NCBI GenBank assembly: GCA_049610385.1
Contig: JBMYZL010000001.1
Coordinates: 1 to 64,000, forward strand
DNA length: 64,000 nucleotides
Source: JBMYZL01 sp049610385
GTDB taxonomy: Bacteria > Bacteroidota > Bacteroidia > Flavobacteriales_D > Sanyastnellaceae
Reading direction: 5' to 3'
Shown in pieces: positions 7,819 through 18,200 of this stretch (positions are counted from its first letter, which is position 1; every line of letters starts with the position of its first letter). The notes under the pieces are model-generated. The model searched no databases, was not told the origin of the DNA, and saw only the letters and a program-made list of their open reading frames with translations. A program made the translations under genes and the position numbers.

Positions 7819-9270
7819 ATGGAGTTTGCAGTCGTCGACATTGAAACCACTGGCAGTCACGCAAGTGGTCATGGCATCACCGAAATCGCAGTGGTCATCA
7901 CAAATGGAACTTCGATTTTGGATCGGTGGGAGACCTTGGTGGATCCCGGGATGCATGTCCCAAGGCACATCACCGCATTGACGGGAATTGACGACGACAT
8001 GCTTGCTGGAGCTCCCACCTTTGAACAGATTGCTGAAGACCTGCACAGCAAGTTGAATGGCCGGGTGTTTGTCGCGCACAATGTGGGATTTGATCACACG
8101 TTTGTCCGAGCAGCGTTTGCCGCAATGGGGAACTCCTACAAGGCAAGTCAAAAATTGTGCACGGTTCGATTGGCTCGCAAGATCTTGCCTGGACATGCCA
8201 GTTACAGTTTGGGCAATCTGTGTCGAGACTTGGGGATCGGCAACAAAGCCCGGCATCGGGCCATGGGCGATGCGGAGGCAACAGCTGAACTTTTGCACAT
8301 CTTGATGAATCGACCGCAGGCCAAAAACATTGTTCAAGAAGTCATCAAACGCGGAAGCCGGGAACATTGGCTTCCCCAACACGTTCCTGTGGATGACTTC
8401 GAATCCCTGCCATCAGGGCCCGGGGTTTATCGCTTTTTGAACGGATCCGGCAAGCCATTGTACATCGGCATGTCTCACCAGGTGCAACATCGAGTGAGAT
8501 CCCATTTCACGGGAAAGCTGAACTCCGCCCGTCGACAAGCCTTTCTTCGGGACATCCGGAACATTGTGGCGGAACCGACTGGATCGACACTAATGGCCCG
8601 GTTGATTGAGGATGTTCTCATTCGTACCCACATGCCCTTGCACAACCGAGCCCAAAAACGTTGGCCTGTCTGGTGGTATGTGACTTCATACAACGACCGG
8701 CTGGGAAGGATGCGTCTGGTGGCCAAAAAGTCAGCCAAATCCCAAGGTCGACAATCCATGCGATTCCGGACGGAAGTGGAGGCTCGAAATTGGCTTTTTG
8801 GGTTCGCCGCACAGCATGAACTTGAGGAAGAATTGCTGGGGCTGGGCAACATGCCATCCGCAACCGGAGCGGCGCCCAATCCGGCGACTACATCATCGCC
8901 TCTCAAGGCGGCGCATAACCTTCGCATGAAAACGGCATGGCAAAGCGCTTTGAATGAAAAATCAAAACACGAATTCGCCCTCTTGGCACCAGGGCGCGAA
9001 GAGGGCGAATCGGCCATCGTTCACCTTGTCGGTGGATCACCAGTGGCCTGGGGCTTTACCACGCTTGTCATCGACGAACACGGCACTTGGATGGAGGATG
9101 TGGTACCACAGCCCTCCTCCTCCACTCTCGATGCCATCGTAGCACATGCCATCCAAGGGATGGCAGAGGGTGCCAATGAGTTTCGCCGACTCCGGCTGTT
9201 CAAGAAACAATCGGATCAGGCCCCGGATCAATTCAGGTGGGTCAGCGCGTCTGTCAACGAAGTGGTTTGA
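7819..9270 (+). CDS. DEDDh exonuclease fused to a UvrC-like GIY-YIG nuclease
   Basis: A 483-residue two-nuclease protein. Residues 1-165 form a DnaQ-type 3'-5' exonuclease: VVDIETTG (ExoI with Asp and Glu), HNVGFD (ExoII) and HRAMGDAEAT (ExoIII with His and Asp). Residues 190-285 form a GIY-YIG endonuclease: GPGVYRF, PLYIGMS, the arginine of HRVRSHF, the metal-binding Glu of LIEDVLI and the Asn of PLHNRAQ. About 170 C-terminal residues form a region I cannot name. The exonuclease/GIY-YIG combination is known in Bacteroidota and Actinobacteria and is linked by family to excision repair (UvrC, Cho). uvrA lies 1 kb away but is not in the same operon. No signal peptide is present, so it is cytoplasmic. 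Confidence 0.9.
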   Translation: MEFAVVDIETTGSHASGHGITEIAVVITNGTSILDRWETLVDPGMHVPRHITALTGIDDDMLAGAPTFEQIAEDLHSKLNGRVFVAHNVGFDHTFVRAAFAAMGNSYKASQKLCTVRLARKILPGHASYSLGNLCRDLGIGNKARHRAMGDAEATAELLHILMNRPQAKNIVQEVIKRGSREHWLPQHVPVDDFESLPSGPGVYRFLNGSGKPLYIGMSHQVQHRVRSHFTGKLNSARRQAFLRDIRNIVAEPTGSTLMARLIEDVLIRTHMPLHNRAQKRWPVWWYVTSYNDRLGRMRLVAKKSAKSQGRQSMRFRTEVEARNWLFGFAAQHELEEELLGLGNMPSATGAAPNPATTSSPLKAAHNLRMKTAWQSALNEKSKHEFALLAPGREEGESAIVHLVGGSPVAWGFTTLVIDEHGTWMEDVVPQPSSSTLDAIVAHAIQGMAEGANEFRRLRLFKKQSDQAPDQFRWVSASVNEVV

Positions 9271-9386
9271 CGCTCTACACCACGCGAATATGCCAGAACA
9301 TTGCGAATGGATGAAGCTTTGGGCGCTTGCCAAGTAGCGTCAGTTTCCAGATTGCGGGACCAGTCTTGAAGAGTCAAATGTGTCAT
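9228..9386 (-). CDS. Small protein encoded just downstream of the ECF sigma factor
   Basis: A 52-residue product starting MTHLTLQDWSRNLE, with a possible earlier ATG at 9413. It contains WQAPKASSIRNVLAYSRGVE, which resembles short proteins I recall next to ECF sigma genes in flavobacteria; that memory is not checked. It begins 66 bases after the sigma-factor stop on the same strand and overlaps the end of the convergent nuclease gene by 43 bases. It is too small for a classical membrane anti-sigma factor and has no membrane segment. It may modulate the sigma factor or be unrelated. Confidence 0.45.
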   Translation of the reverse strand: MTHLTLQDWSRNLETDATWQAPKASSIRNVLAYSRGVERQTTSLTDALTHLN

Positions 9387-9452
9387 GTGCGGTTGATTTG
9401 TTTCCGCATGCATAACGCACCCTATTGGGTCTTATTGCCTTGGTTGAAGAAT

Positions 9453-10040
9453 TCAGTTCAAGGTCAATTGCAAATCATTTTCCTCAATCATCCGGCGCAA
9501 ATTGATTAACGCATATCGCATCCGACCCAATGCCGTGTTGATGGACACCCCGGTTTCCTCAGCAATTTCTTTAAAACTGAGATCCATTTCGATGCGCATC
9601 TTCACCACCTCACGCTGCTCGACAGGCAGTGCCTGGACCAATTGGTGCAAATCTTCATGGATGTCCATCTCCACCATTCGTTCTTCTACACCCATGTCAG
9701 GATGGCGAATGGTATCGAAAACATCGAAATCATCTGTGCTCCGGGTCATGCGCATCTTCTTCCCACGCCGAAAATGGTCGATGGACAGATTGTGTGCAAT
9801 GCGCAAAACCCAAGGCAAAAACTTCCCTTCTTCATTGTACTTGCCACTTTTCAAGGTATTCACCACCTTGATAAAGGTGTCTTGGAACAAATCATTGGCC
9901 AAATCAGAGTCACGCACAATGAACAAGATTTTCGCAAATACTTGCTGTTGGTGGCGATTCACAAGGGTTTCAAAAGCTGTCTCGTCTCCTGAGATATACA
10001 TCCGGACGAGCTCCTGGTCGGAAAGGTGTGCACGCATCAT
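9453..10040 (-). CDS. ECF-family RNA polymerase sigma factor
   Basis: A 195-residue sigma factor with only regions 2 and 4. Region 2 (about 6-75) contains the core-binding DLANDLFQDTFIKVV and the -10 recognition helix WVLRIAHNLSIDHFRR. Region 4 (about 125-185) contains LPVEQREVVKMR and the helix-turn-helix LSFKEIAEETGVSINTALGR. The frame extends to a TTG at 10064, but the ATG at 10040 gives the normal start MMRAHLSDQELV. No membrane anti-sigma gene follows; a 52-residue ORF does. Such ECF factors without a clear anti-sigma gene are common in Bacteroidota. The regulon cannot be read from the window. Confidence 0.93.
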   Translation of the reverse strand: MMRAHLSDQELVRMYISGDETAFETLVNRHQQQVFAKILFIVRDSDLANDLFQDTFIKVVNTLKSGKYNEEGKFLPWVLRIAHNLSIDHFRRGKKMRMTRSTDDFDVFDTIRHPDMGVEERMVEMDIHEDLHQLVQALPVEQREVVKMRIEMDLSFKEIAEETGVSINTALGRMRYALINLRRMIEENDLQLTLN

Positions 10041-10181
10041 CACTTTACGCTGGTAAGGGTTCAATAAATGGCCTTGCGGCCGGGACTTACTTCAAAACGT
10101 AAAATGTGTCGATGAGCGCTTAAACTTTCTTGTTCGTATACCGAATATACAACTTCTTTTCCGTTCGTCCTGAACCGCCGG

Positions 10182-10189
10182 TAACTTTG
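10182..10189 (+). promoter_or_regulatory. -7 box of uvrA
   Basis: TAACTTTG is an exact TAnnTTTG, 18 bases before the uvrA ATG. Twenty bases upstream is TTTTC, a weak -33 box. This gives a short leader of about 12 bases. Confidence 0.6.
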
Positions 10190-10207
10190 TCGTGTTAAAT
10201 AAATCCA

Positions 10208-13048
10208 ATGGACATTCAGATCAAAGGCGCCAGGATGCACAACCTGAAGGATGTGAACGTAAGCATTCCAAAGGGAAAAATGACCGTGATCACCGGTCTT
10301 TCTGGCTCAGGCAAGAGTTCTCTCGCCTTTGACACCCTCTATGCAGAAGGCCAAAGACGTTACGTCGAAAGCCTGTCTTCATACGCCAGGCAATTCATGG
10401 GTCGATTGGACAAACCCGACGTGGACAAAATTGAAGGCATCTCCCCTGCCATCGCAATTGAGCAGCGCACTGCGGCAGCCGGGACCTCGAGCACGGTGGG
10501 TACGCGCACAGAAATCCATGACTACTTGCGCATGCTGTATGCTCGGATTGGCCGGACGTTTTCACCCATCAGCGGCAAAGAAGTCAAGCGAGACACACCT
10601 GAAGATGTGCTGCAGCAACTTCTGAAGCAGCCTGCAGGCAGACGCTTTTTTGTGGTCGCCCCCATGGCCGCACGCCCCGGTCGGACATTCAGAAAACAAC
10701 TCGAACTGCTGACCCAACAAGGGTTCAGTCGGATGCTGAATGCAGACAATCAACCCACCACGATTGCGGATGCATTGGGCACAACCAGTGAGGATGCACT
10801 CGATACAGGGGTGCGTTTGATCGTGGATCGATTAGCCGTTGACTTAGAAAGTGAAGAATTCAAATCCAGACTCGTGGATTCTCTGGAGTCCGCGTTTTTT
10901 GAAGGTGCGGGAGCTTGCGAAATTCAGTTTGCTGACGACCAAAGCATCCTGCATTTTTCGGATCGGTTTGAGCGTGACGGAATTGTTTTTGAGATTCCAA
11001 CACCTGACCTCTTTTCCTTCAACTCCCCTTTGGGTGCCTGTCGGAAATGCAGCGGTTTTGGTTCTGTCATCGGCATTGAACCCGAACTCGTGGTGCCCGA
11101 CCCGCGGTTGACCCTCTACGACGATGCCATTGCCCCTTGGCGAACCGAACGCTGGTCGAAATGGAAGGAATCCATGTGCCTCGCTGCAGCGAGAAATGGC
11201 ATATCCATTCATACCCCTTATCTCGAGTTACCAGAAGAAGCCATCGAGTGGATTTGGAATGGTGGAGACGGCCACCGCGGAATCCATGCTTTTTTCTCCT
11301 ACCTCGAATCCAAAAGCTACAAAATCCAAAACCGCGTTTTGTTGAGCCGTTATCGCGGAAAAACCAAATGTCCCGACTGCAATGGCGTGAGAATTCACCC
11401 AGCAACCAAAAACATCTTTGTGGATGGTACGGATTTGGGTACCCTGTTGCAAAAACCTGCTCATGCTGTCTTGGACCATCTGGACCAACTGACCCTGACA
11501 GATGCTGAATTGCAAATCGCAAAAAGATTGATCAAAGAAGCCAAAAACCGATTGACGTACCTCTGCGATGTAGGCCTGGGATATTTGACGCTGGACCGCC
11601 CTGCAAACACGTTGAGCGGTGGAGAGGCACAGCGAATTGCGTTGAGCACATGTCTGGGAAGCAGCTTGGTCGGAAGCACCTACATTTTGGATGAACCGAG
11701 CATCGGTCTTCATCCGGCAGACACTGAAAGGCTCATCGCCGTTCTCCATCAGTTGCGGGATATCGGCAATACTGTCGTTGTGGTGGAACATGATGAACAC
11801 ATCATGGCGGCAGCCGATTACTTGATCGACATGGGGCCCGGTGCGGGGACCATGGGTGGAAATGTGGTTTTCTCTGGTGGGCATGGTGAACTGCATGGTT
11901 TGGCTTCGGATCACCCATCGTGGACGGCCGCCTACCTGTCAGGCAGGAAGCAGATTTCGATTCCCCAACATCGACGGCCTGCCCATCAGGCCATTCAACT
12001 TCACGACGGGCGCATGCACACCTTACGGGGGGTATCTGCAAAATTTCCATTGCATGCCTTGACCGTCGTAACCGGTGTCAGCGGCAGCGGAAAGAGCACC
12101 TTGGTCACGGAAATCTTCATGCCGCTCCTTCGGACACACCTCGATGGTTTGGGTGCAATTTCCAATCGAAAAGGTGGCCTGAGTGGAGACGTTGAACAGG
12201 TCGCTGCCTTGGAGTTTGTGGACCAAAATCCAATTGGGAAATCCAGCCGTTCGAATCCTGTCACCTATGTGAAAGCATTCGATGAAATGCGCGCATTGCT
12301 TGCAGACTCTGCCATGGCCAAAGCACGTGGATATCGTCCAGCACATTTCAGCTTCAACGTACCGGGCGGAAGATGTGAAACATGCGAAGGTGAAGGTGAA
12401 GTCACCATCGGTATGCAATTCATGGCGGACTTGAAACTCCCCTGCGAGACATGCAAAGGAGCACGTTTCAAAGATGAAGTGCTCGAAGTCAAGTGGATGG
12501 ACAAAAATGTTCACGACTTGTTGTCTCTCACCGTGGATGATGCCTTGGACTTTTTTGCCCAAATCCCAGCAGGAAAAAAGAGCCCGGTAGCAGCTCAAAA
12601 CAGAATCATCAAAAAGTTACAACCTCTTCAGGATGTGGGTCTTGGATATATTCAATTGGGGCAATCTTCAAACACCTTGAGTGGTGGAGAGGCCCAGCGA
12701 ATCAAGCTCGCCACATTCCTGTCAAGAGGGGATCGTCAAGCCCATACACTGTTCATCTTCGACGAACCCACGACAGGACTCCACATTCACGATGTGGCCA
12801 AATTACTGGACTCTTTCAAGGCACTTCTCGATGCTGGACATACTTTGATTGTAATTGAACATGACCTGGACATCATGGGCAATGCAGACCATTTGATTGA
12901 CATGGGGCCCGGCGCAGGAATGCAGGGTGGACAAGTCGTCTTTGAAGGCAGACCCGAAGACTGTCCCGAAAACTCAACCACCGGTCGACATCTCCGCCAA
13001 CGCTTCAACACCAGCGACGCCGCAGAATCGCTCCTCAACCCTTCTTGA
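10208..13048 (+). CDS. uvrA: UvrABC excinuclease subunit A
   Basis: The 946-residue product is full length for UvrA (about 940). It carries two ABC ATPase halves: Walker A GLSGSGKSS and signature LSGGEAQRIAL in the first, GVSGSGKST and LSGGEAQRIKL in the second. The first zinc module CRKCSGFG...CPDC and the second CETCEGEGE...CETCKG are complete, and the UvrB/DNA-binding segments are present. UvrA dimers scan DNA for bulky lesions and load UvrB for nucleotide excision repair in the cytoplasm. It starts MDIQIKGARMHNLKDV, the standard N-terminus. msrB follows after 34 bases and may be co-transcribed, pairing two damage-response functions. Confidence 0.98.
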   Translation: MDIQIKGARMHNLKDVNVSIPKGKMTVITGLSGSGKSSLAFDTLYAEGQRRYVESLSSYARQFMGRLDKPDVDKIEGISPAIAIEQRTAAAGTSSTVGTRTEIHDYLRMLYARIGRTFSPISGKEVKRDTPEDVLQQLLKQPAGRRFFVVAPMAARPGRTFRKQLELLTQQGFSRMLNADNQPTTIADALGTTSEDALDTGVRLIVDRLAVDLESEEFKSRLVDSLESAFFEGAGACEIQFADDQSILHFSDRFERDGIVFEIPTPDLFSFNSPLGACRKCSGFGSVIGIEPELVVPDPRLTLYDDAIAPWRTERWSKWKESMCLAAARNGISIHTPYLELPEEAIEWIWNGGDGHRGIHAFFSYLESKSYKIQNRVLLSRYRGKTKCPDCNGVRIHPATKNIFVDGTDLGTLLQKPAHAVLDHLDQLTLTDAELQIAKRLIKEAKNRLTYLCDVGLGYLTLDRPANTLSGGEAQRIALSTCLGSSLVGSTYILDEPSIGLHPADTERLIAVLHQLRDIGNTVVVVEHDEHIMAAADYLIDMGPGAGTMGGNVVFSGGHGELHGLASDHPSWTAAYLSGRKQISIPQHRRPAHQAIQLHDGRMHTLRGVSAKFPLHALTVVTGVSGSGKSTLVTEIFMPLLRTHLDGLGAISNRKGGLSGDVEQVAALEFVDQNPIGKSSRSNPVTYVKAFDEMRALLADSAMAKARGYRPAHFSFNVPGGRCETCEGEGEVTIGMQFMADLKLPCETCKGARFKDEVLEVKWMDKNVHDLLSLTVDDALDFFAQIPAGKKSPVAAQNRIIKKLQPLQDVGLGYIQLGQSSNTLSGGEAQRIKLATFLSRGDRQAHTLFIFDEPTTGLHIHDVAKLLDSFKALLDAGHTLIVIEHDLDIMGNADHLIDMGPGAGMQGGQVVFEGRPEDCPENSTTGRHLRQRFNTSDAAESLLNPS

Positions 13049-13082
13049 TCTCATTTTGAAATCAAGTCTTCATTCACCCAAT

Positions 13083-13562
13083 ATGCCCAAGGTTTACACC
13101 CTTTCAATTCACTCAGCAGCCTTCATGTCGATTGCTTTTTCACTCACTGCTCAGATCGGCGATCCTTCTCTTTCTCATGATTCTTTGGCCTTGTCTCCAC
13201 TCGCCCAACACATCCTCTGGGAACAAGGAACCGAGCGGGCCTTCACCGGAATGTACTGGGATCATTTCGAACCTGGCGCCTATGCCTGCATTCACTGCGG
13301 ACATGTTTTGTTTGATTCTGCTTCCAAATTTGAAAGCCATTGTGGCTGGCCGAGTTTTTCAGCACCCGCAGAAGAAAACGGCATCACTTATCACACCGAT
13401 TTGAGTCATGGCATGCGGCGAGTCGAAGTGCGATGCAGCTTATGCAAAGGACACTTGGGGCATGTTTTTGAAGATGGACCCATGCCATCAGGACAGCGTT
13501 TCTGTATCAACAGTGCCGTTCTCGAATTTCGCGGCGAAAAGAATCATCAAAAGACTCCATAA
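13083..13562 (+). CDS. msrB: Peptide-methionine (R)-S-oxide reductase MsrB, probably exported
   Basis: The 159-residue product has a hydrophobic N-terminus ending in TAQ that looks like a signal peptide, then the MsrB domain. The zinc ligands are CIHCG and CSLCKGH, the substrate region is HCGWPSF, and the catalytic cysteine is in QRFCINSAVL. It reduces methionine-R-sulfoxide in proteins. Many MsrB proteins carry a resolving cysteine near the first third; here ERAFTGMYWDH lacks one, so recycling may differ. The start at 13083 is chosen because upstream in-frame sequence overlaps uvrA and gives no sensible N-terminus. Likely a periplasmic repair enzyme. Confidence 0.92.
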   Translation: MPKVYTLSIHSAAFMSIAFSLTAQIGDPSLSHDSLALSPLAQHILWEQGTERAFTGMYWDHFEPGAYACIHCGHVLFDSASKFESHCGWPSFSAPAEENGITYHTDLSHGMRRVEVRCSLCKGHLGHVFEDGPMPSGQRFCINSAVLEFRGEKNHQKTP

Positions 13563-13565
13563 AAG

Positions 13566-13601
13566 AAGCGCAAGCCCCGGCAACAGCCAAAACTTGCGCT
13601 T
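13566..13601. terminator. Hairpin terminator between convergent genes
   Basis: AAGCGCAAG (13566-13574) pairs with CTTGCGCTT (13593-13601), with an inner GGC/GCC stem. On the minus strand the stem is followed by CTTTT, and on the plus strand by TTCC, so it is stronger for the minus-strand operon. Confidence 0.55.
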
Positions 13602-13630
13602 TCCACGTAGGCTTTTTGCCTATCGGAAAA

Positions 13631-14299
13631 TCATTTCTTCCCTCCGCAGGTGAAGGTTACGCCTTCGGCCTGAATCAATTCTCCTCCAGAAAGCACTTCC
13701 CGAGGTGGTGGTGCCCCGACTTGTGTGGGCTTTCCAATGATGTCACCAAACTCAGCCTTCGTGCGGCCATGAATGTTAATCACACCTTCAACTTTGCCCT
13801 CGGTGGTCAGCTGCATCAACAAAATTCGCTTGTCTGCTGGGGCAAATGCTTGTTGCTTATCCGGTGTGACAAACCAAGCAGCATTGTCTGAGCTGATGCC
13901 GCCCCCTTCGGTTTCAAAAGGACCAAAGATGTTCATGTTCGGCGGGAATTCACTCACCGCATTCTTGTAATTGTCTTCCGCGCCGATGGTCACCCAGCTG
14001 TCATAGAGAAGCGTTTCATCTTCCCGCGTATCATAACGCTGAACGTCTGCCGCCAAGGGGCCTCCTTTCGGATGCTGCCAAAACGGCTTGTTGCAAGTGA
14101 TGCTCATGGGTGCTTTTTCTTCTCCAAAAATGGCATCAATGATGTCACCTTCCTGTTCCATGACCGCATAAATCCGGTATGTTTTCCCAGGAACCAATCC
14201 TTGGTTGTCCACTTCCTCCACCTCCAGGTGAGAGAATTGTGCGTGTAAAACCAACGGCCAGAGCCCCGCACACATCAAAATCAATTTCAAACCTTTCAT
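13631..14299 (-). CDS. Small secreted protein with a single YDSWxTIG module
   Basis: The 222-residue product has a signal peptide (MKGLKLILMCAG...LHAQ). The rest matches, by eye, a module seen in two other secreted proteins of this window: TYRIYAV, a long insertion, YDSWVTIG, WFVTPD, and RILLMQLTTEG. It has no T9SS sorting domain and ends in CGGKK. It is the last gene of the SprB-like/PorP operon, starting 10 bases after the porP stop, so it may be an accessory to that surface system. The frame can be extended three codons to a TTG, but the ATG at 14299 is better. No named family is recognised. Confidence 0.8.
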   Translation of the reverse strand: MKGLKLILMCAGLWPLVLHAQFSHLEVEEVDNQGLVPGKTYRIYAVMEQEGDIIDAIFGEEKAPMSITCNKPFWQHPKGGPLAADVQRYDTREDETLLYDSWVTIGAEDNYKNAVSEFPPNMNIFGPFETEGGGISSDNAAWFVTPDKQQAFAPADKRILLMQLTTEGKVEGVINIHGRTKAEFGDIIGKPTQVGAPPPREVLSGGELIQAEGVTFTCGGKK

Positions 14300-14309
14300 G
14301 ACCACCAAT

Positions 14310-15293
14310 TTACTTCACAATTCGTTTGCGCTCCAAGAGTTTTCTACTTCTCATGCTTTGAGCACTGAATCCATTGTTCCTTGGAATCCGATAAGTAATG
14401 GTCAACTCATGGGTGTGAGGACTCAAGTAAGAAGCATCGGTATTCGTGACATCATAGGTGTAGGCCAATCCATAATCTTGGTAATTCCCCCCCACACCAA
14501 CAACCACCGCATCACTGGCGCGCAAACCCAACATGACCCAAGCCATTTGGGCGTATGTGCCGCGCAAATAGGCATCCAGTTGCGCCGTAGTCGCTGAAGT
14601 CATGCGAATCAATCCCGCGGTTTCAAGGGAAAAATTGGTGTTGATGTCATAACGATAGTGCCCCATAAACCGGAAGTGTCGGATCAAGCGATTGTCGGGT
14701 CCATCTTCCAAGATGATGCTACCAGGAAGGTTGGTGGAAGACTGGAGCAATGCCGGAATGGAAAATCCAAACGCATATTCATCTCCGAAGATCATCATCC
14801 CAAAATTCGCATCAATCGCCATGCCTTGTTGCTGTCCAATCAAGGCTGGATCATTCACATCCCAAACCTCCAACTGAGAACCATCGAAAGACCATTGAGA
14901 AGCCATTGCCGAAAGACCGAATGACACAGCATCATAATTGTTCAGGTCGATGGTGTATGTCCCGGTCAGCTCCAAGCCGGTTTGTTTGAATGCCCCCCCC
15001 ATATCGTCCGAGTACAAGATGCCTCCAATGCCGAGTTTATTCGGAAGCCGGGTGTGACCACTGAGCACTGTTGTCCGCGGTGACCCATCGAAACCAGCCC
15101 ATTGGTTCCGATACATGGCCTGAATGGGCGAGTCATTGGATGTTCCCGCCACCGCTGGATTGGACAAATAAGGATTGACCAAATACTGCGATCGCCGAAA
15201 CAATTGCTGCGCACTCGCATCAGTCGACCCCAACCAAACCCCTGTCATAAGCCCTGCCAACAAGGCGATGTGTTGAATGTTTCTCATCTCCAT
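14310..15293 (-). CDS. PorP/SprF family T9SS membrane protein
   Basis: The 327-residue product has a signal peptide (cut near ASAQQ) and the PorP/SprF signature: QYLVNPYLSNPAVAGT at the mature N-terminus, then a barrel with repeated strands ending in TYRIPRNN. PorP/SprF proteins are outer-membrane partners needed for secretion or attachment of the giant T9SS cargo encoded next to them. The start ATG overlaps the stop of the upstream SprB-like gene (TGATG), which implies translational coupling and a dedicated pair. Confidence 0.92.
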   Translation of the reverse strand: MEMRNIQHIALLAGLMTGVWLGSTDASAQQLFRRSQYLVNPYLSNPAVAGTSNDSPIQAMYRNQWAGFDGSPRTTVLSGHTRLPNKLGIGGILYSDDMGGAFKQTGLELTGTYTIDLNNYDAVSFGLSAMASQWSFDGSQLEVWDVNDPALIGQQQGMAIDANFGMMIFGDEYAFGFSIPALLQSSTNLPGSIILEDGPDNRLIRHFRFMGHYRYDINTNFSLETAGLIRMTSATTAQLDAYLRGTYAQMAWVMLGLRASDAVVVGVGGNYQDYGLAYTYDVTNTDASYLSPHTHELTITYRIPRNNGFSAQSMRSRKLLERKRIVK

Positions 15294-18200
15294 CAGTATT
15301 TCAGGGTAACCGTTCCTGTGATCGGATCAGTTCCATCCACGAAATCAATCACATAGTAATAATCAGCGACAGGCAAATCCTTGTTGTTGAAGCGTCCATC
15401 CCAACGCTCCCGGTACCCCACTGAGCGGAACATCTCTTGACCATATCGATTGAACACAGTCACCACAGCATTGGGGAAGTACTCCAATCCCCCAACAATC
15501 CATTCATCATTGTATCCATCTGCATTCGGCGTAATCGCTTCTGCAATGAACAAACAGCCAATGGTGGGCTCTACTTCAACTGTTGAAGTCAATGTACAAC
15601 CGAGGCTGTCTGTCACCACCACACTGTACATGTCTTCCTGCAAACCCGTAGCTGTCGGGGTGGTTTGTCCATCGAAATCACTCCAAACAAAACTCAAAGG
15701 TTGGTAACCACCGGTCACGGAAACCGTGGCCGTGCCGTCTCTTTCATTCCAACAGGTGACAGGCGAACTCAACATGAAGAGAACCATATCAGTTTCCTCC
15801 TCTGTGCCGACCACAAATGATGTGTCAGCCGCACAACCGATGGAATCTTGGACCTGCACCAGATATTCCCCTTCATACATGTTGGCCAGGTCCAAACCGG
15901 CTTCTACAATGGACCACACCACAGGGCCTGTGCCCCCTACCGGCACGATTGACACCGCTCCGTCATTCATCCCTGTGCATGTGACATCCGCAATGTTCAT
16001 CAACACACCCACAGGTTCAGGTTCGATGATGACAAATTGAGCTGTATCCGAGCACCCATTGATGTCCATCACCTCCAAAGCATAAACATCCGCGCACAAG
16101 GCATTGAAGTCCGCGTCTTCTTCTCCGTTTGCGGTCAAGGTCAGACCTCCTGTCCCACCATAGACATCCAACAAAGCCACACCATTGCAATCTCCTCCAC
16201 AAATGGGGTCCGAAGTGGCCAAAACCTCCACGACCAAGCTGTCGGGCTCCAAAATATCAACAATCAACGAGGTCTCACATTCATTCGCGTCTTCCACCAC
16301 CAACTCCAGTGAGCCCGCATCGAGGCCTTCCACTAAGTATGGCAATTCTCCTGTAGCTGGTGCCATCAAGAAAATATCCCCAGTACCCCCGGTGGCACTG
16401 ACATCCACACTGCCATCAGCAAAACTGGTGCAAGTGACATGCTGAACATTCGCCAAGATTTGGACGGGTTCAGGTTCGATGAGAAGCAAATCCGCAACTG
16501 AAACAACACACATGTTCTCGTCTTGAACATTCACTGTATAAGTCCCCACAGCCACGTCGAAACATGGATCCAACTGGTAGCCGCCGGCTGGTGGATCGAC
16601 TTCAAATGTCAAAACTCCCGTTCCACCTGTTGCGTTTTCAATGCAAATGCTTCCATTTGCTTCCCCTGCGCAGGTCACGTCAGAGACCAAAACATCATAA
16701 ATGATGCTGTCAGGCTCCGTAATGAAATACTGGTCTTCGAAAATGCAACCATTCGCATCGGTGGAAAAAGCCATGTAGGTCCCTGCACACAGCGCATTGG
16801 CATCGGCAGTTTCTCCATTCATGGTAGTGGTTTGGAAAGTGAAACCACCGACACCACCAGAGGCCACATAATCAATGGTTCCCGTGCACTCTCCAGCGCA
16901 CAAAACATCAGTTGTCACATGGTCAGTGCTCACAATAGGCGGCTCGATGATGGCAAACTGCGTGGACACTTGGCAACCATTCACATCGGTACCAAACATT
17001 TGATACTCGCCAGGAATCAAATCGCTGAATTCAAAATCCCCACCACCAAATGTGATGCTGTCTGTTTCACCCGTCACGATGTTTTCAAGGGACAGGATTA
17101 ACTCCCCTGTTCCGCCCGTCAAAGAGCCGCTGAATAGGCCATCATTGTAACCATAACATGTGATATCTGAAGCATCATTTGTGAATTCAAATTCCCCCGG
17201 ACAGTTCAAAGCAATGATGGTGTCCACATCGCATCCATTGCCATCCTGTACAGTAAATTCCCAAGCCCCATCTGTTCCGAAACAAGGGATATCCACGTAA
17301 AGGGTGTCTCCTTGTGGAAATTCACCCGGGCCGGGGTTGGACGTGTGAAGGGCCGTGTGAAAATAATCTCCTACACCGCCGCTCACTTCAACCGCAACGG
17401 CATTGTTGATGACTCCTGGACATTCATTGTCCATCGTCAATTCCCAAGCAGCCAATACCGGTGTAGGCTCCACAAAGCTGAAGATTTGAGTTGAATCCCG
17501 ACAAGTGTTACCGTCCACAACTTCTACAATGTACTCCCCCTCTCCCAAGCCAACAAAAGTCGCTAAATCCCCCAAGTCATTTTCTATTTCCGTTGCCAGC
17601 AAATCACCCGTTGCCCAATCAATCAAATTGTAAGTAAACGGTCCTGCGCCACCAGCTGTGGAAACATCGATGCCCGCAGTCTCACCAAAACAGTCCAAGG
17701 GATCTACGACAGAAACCTCCGCGTCGGCATCCAAAAAATCTTCACAAGCATTGGACACATTCAGAATGCCGGTCCCATTCCCATCCATACACCAAGTTTG
17801 AGGATCCGTCTGATTTCCCTCCACAAAAACATTGAGGCAAGCATGCAGGGAGAATCCACAGGCTGAAGTCACTTGTGCAATTTTGATGGTCAAATCATCT
17901 CCAGCGGCAAAGGGTTCTGAGGACAAATTGTCCTGACAGTCCAACAAATCATTCGCACATTCGGCCAAACAATCCGCATCTGCTCCACAAGCTGCAACGC
18001 AGAGGCCATTTAAGTTGGCACATGAGATAAAGGGTGGATTCAGAAGGATAATGCCGTCGGCAATTTGAGACGAGCACAAATTGGCTTCGTTGTACGTCAC
18101 CCCAGCTTCACCTTCCAATGCCGTGATGTTGGGACCTGTTTCCGTGAGGACATCTCCAATGGTCCAATAAGTATCATATTGCACTTCGGGAACGGCATTG

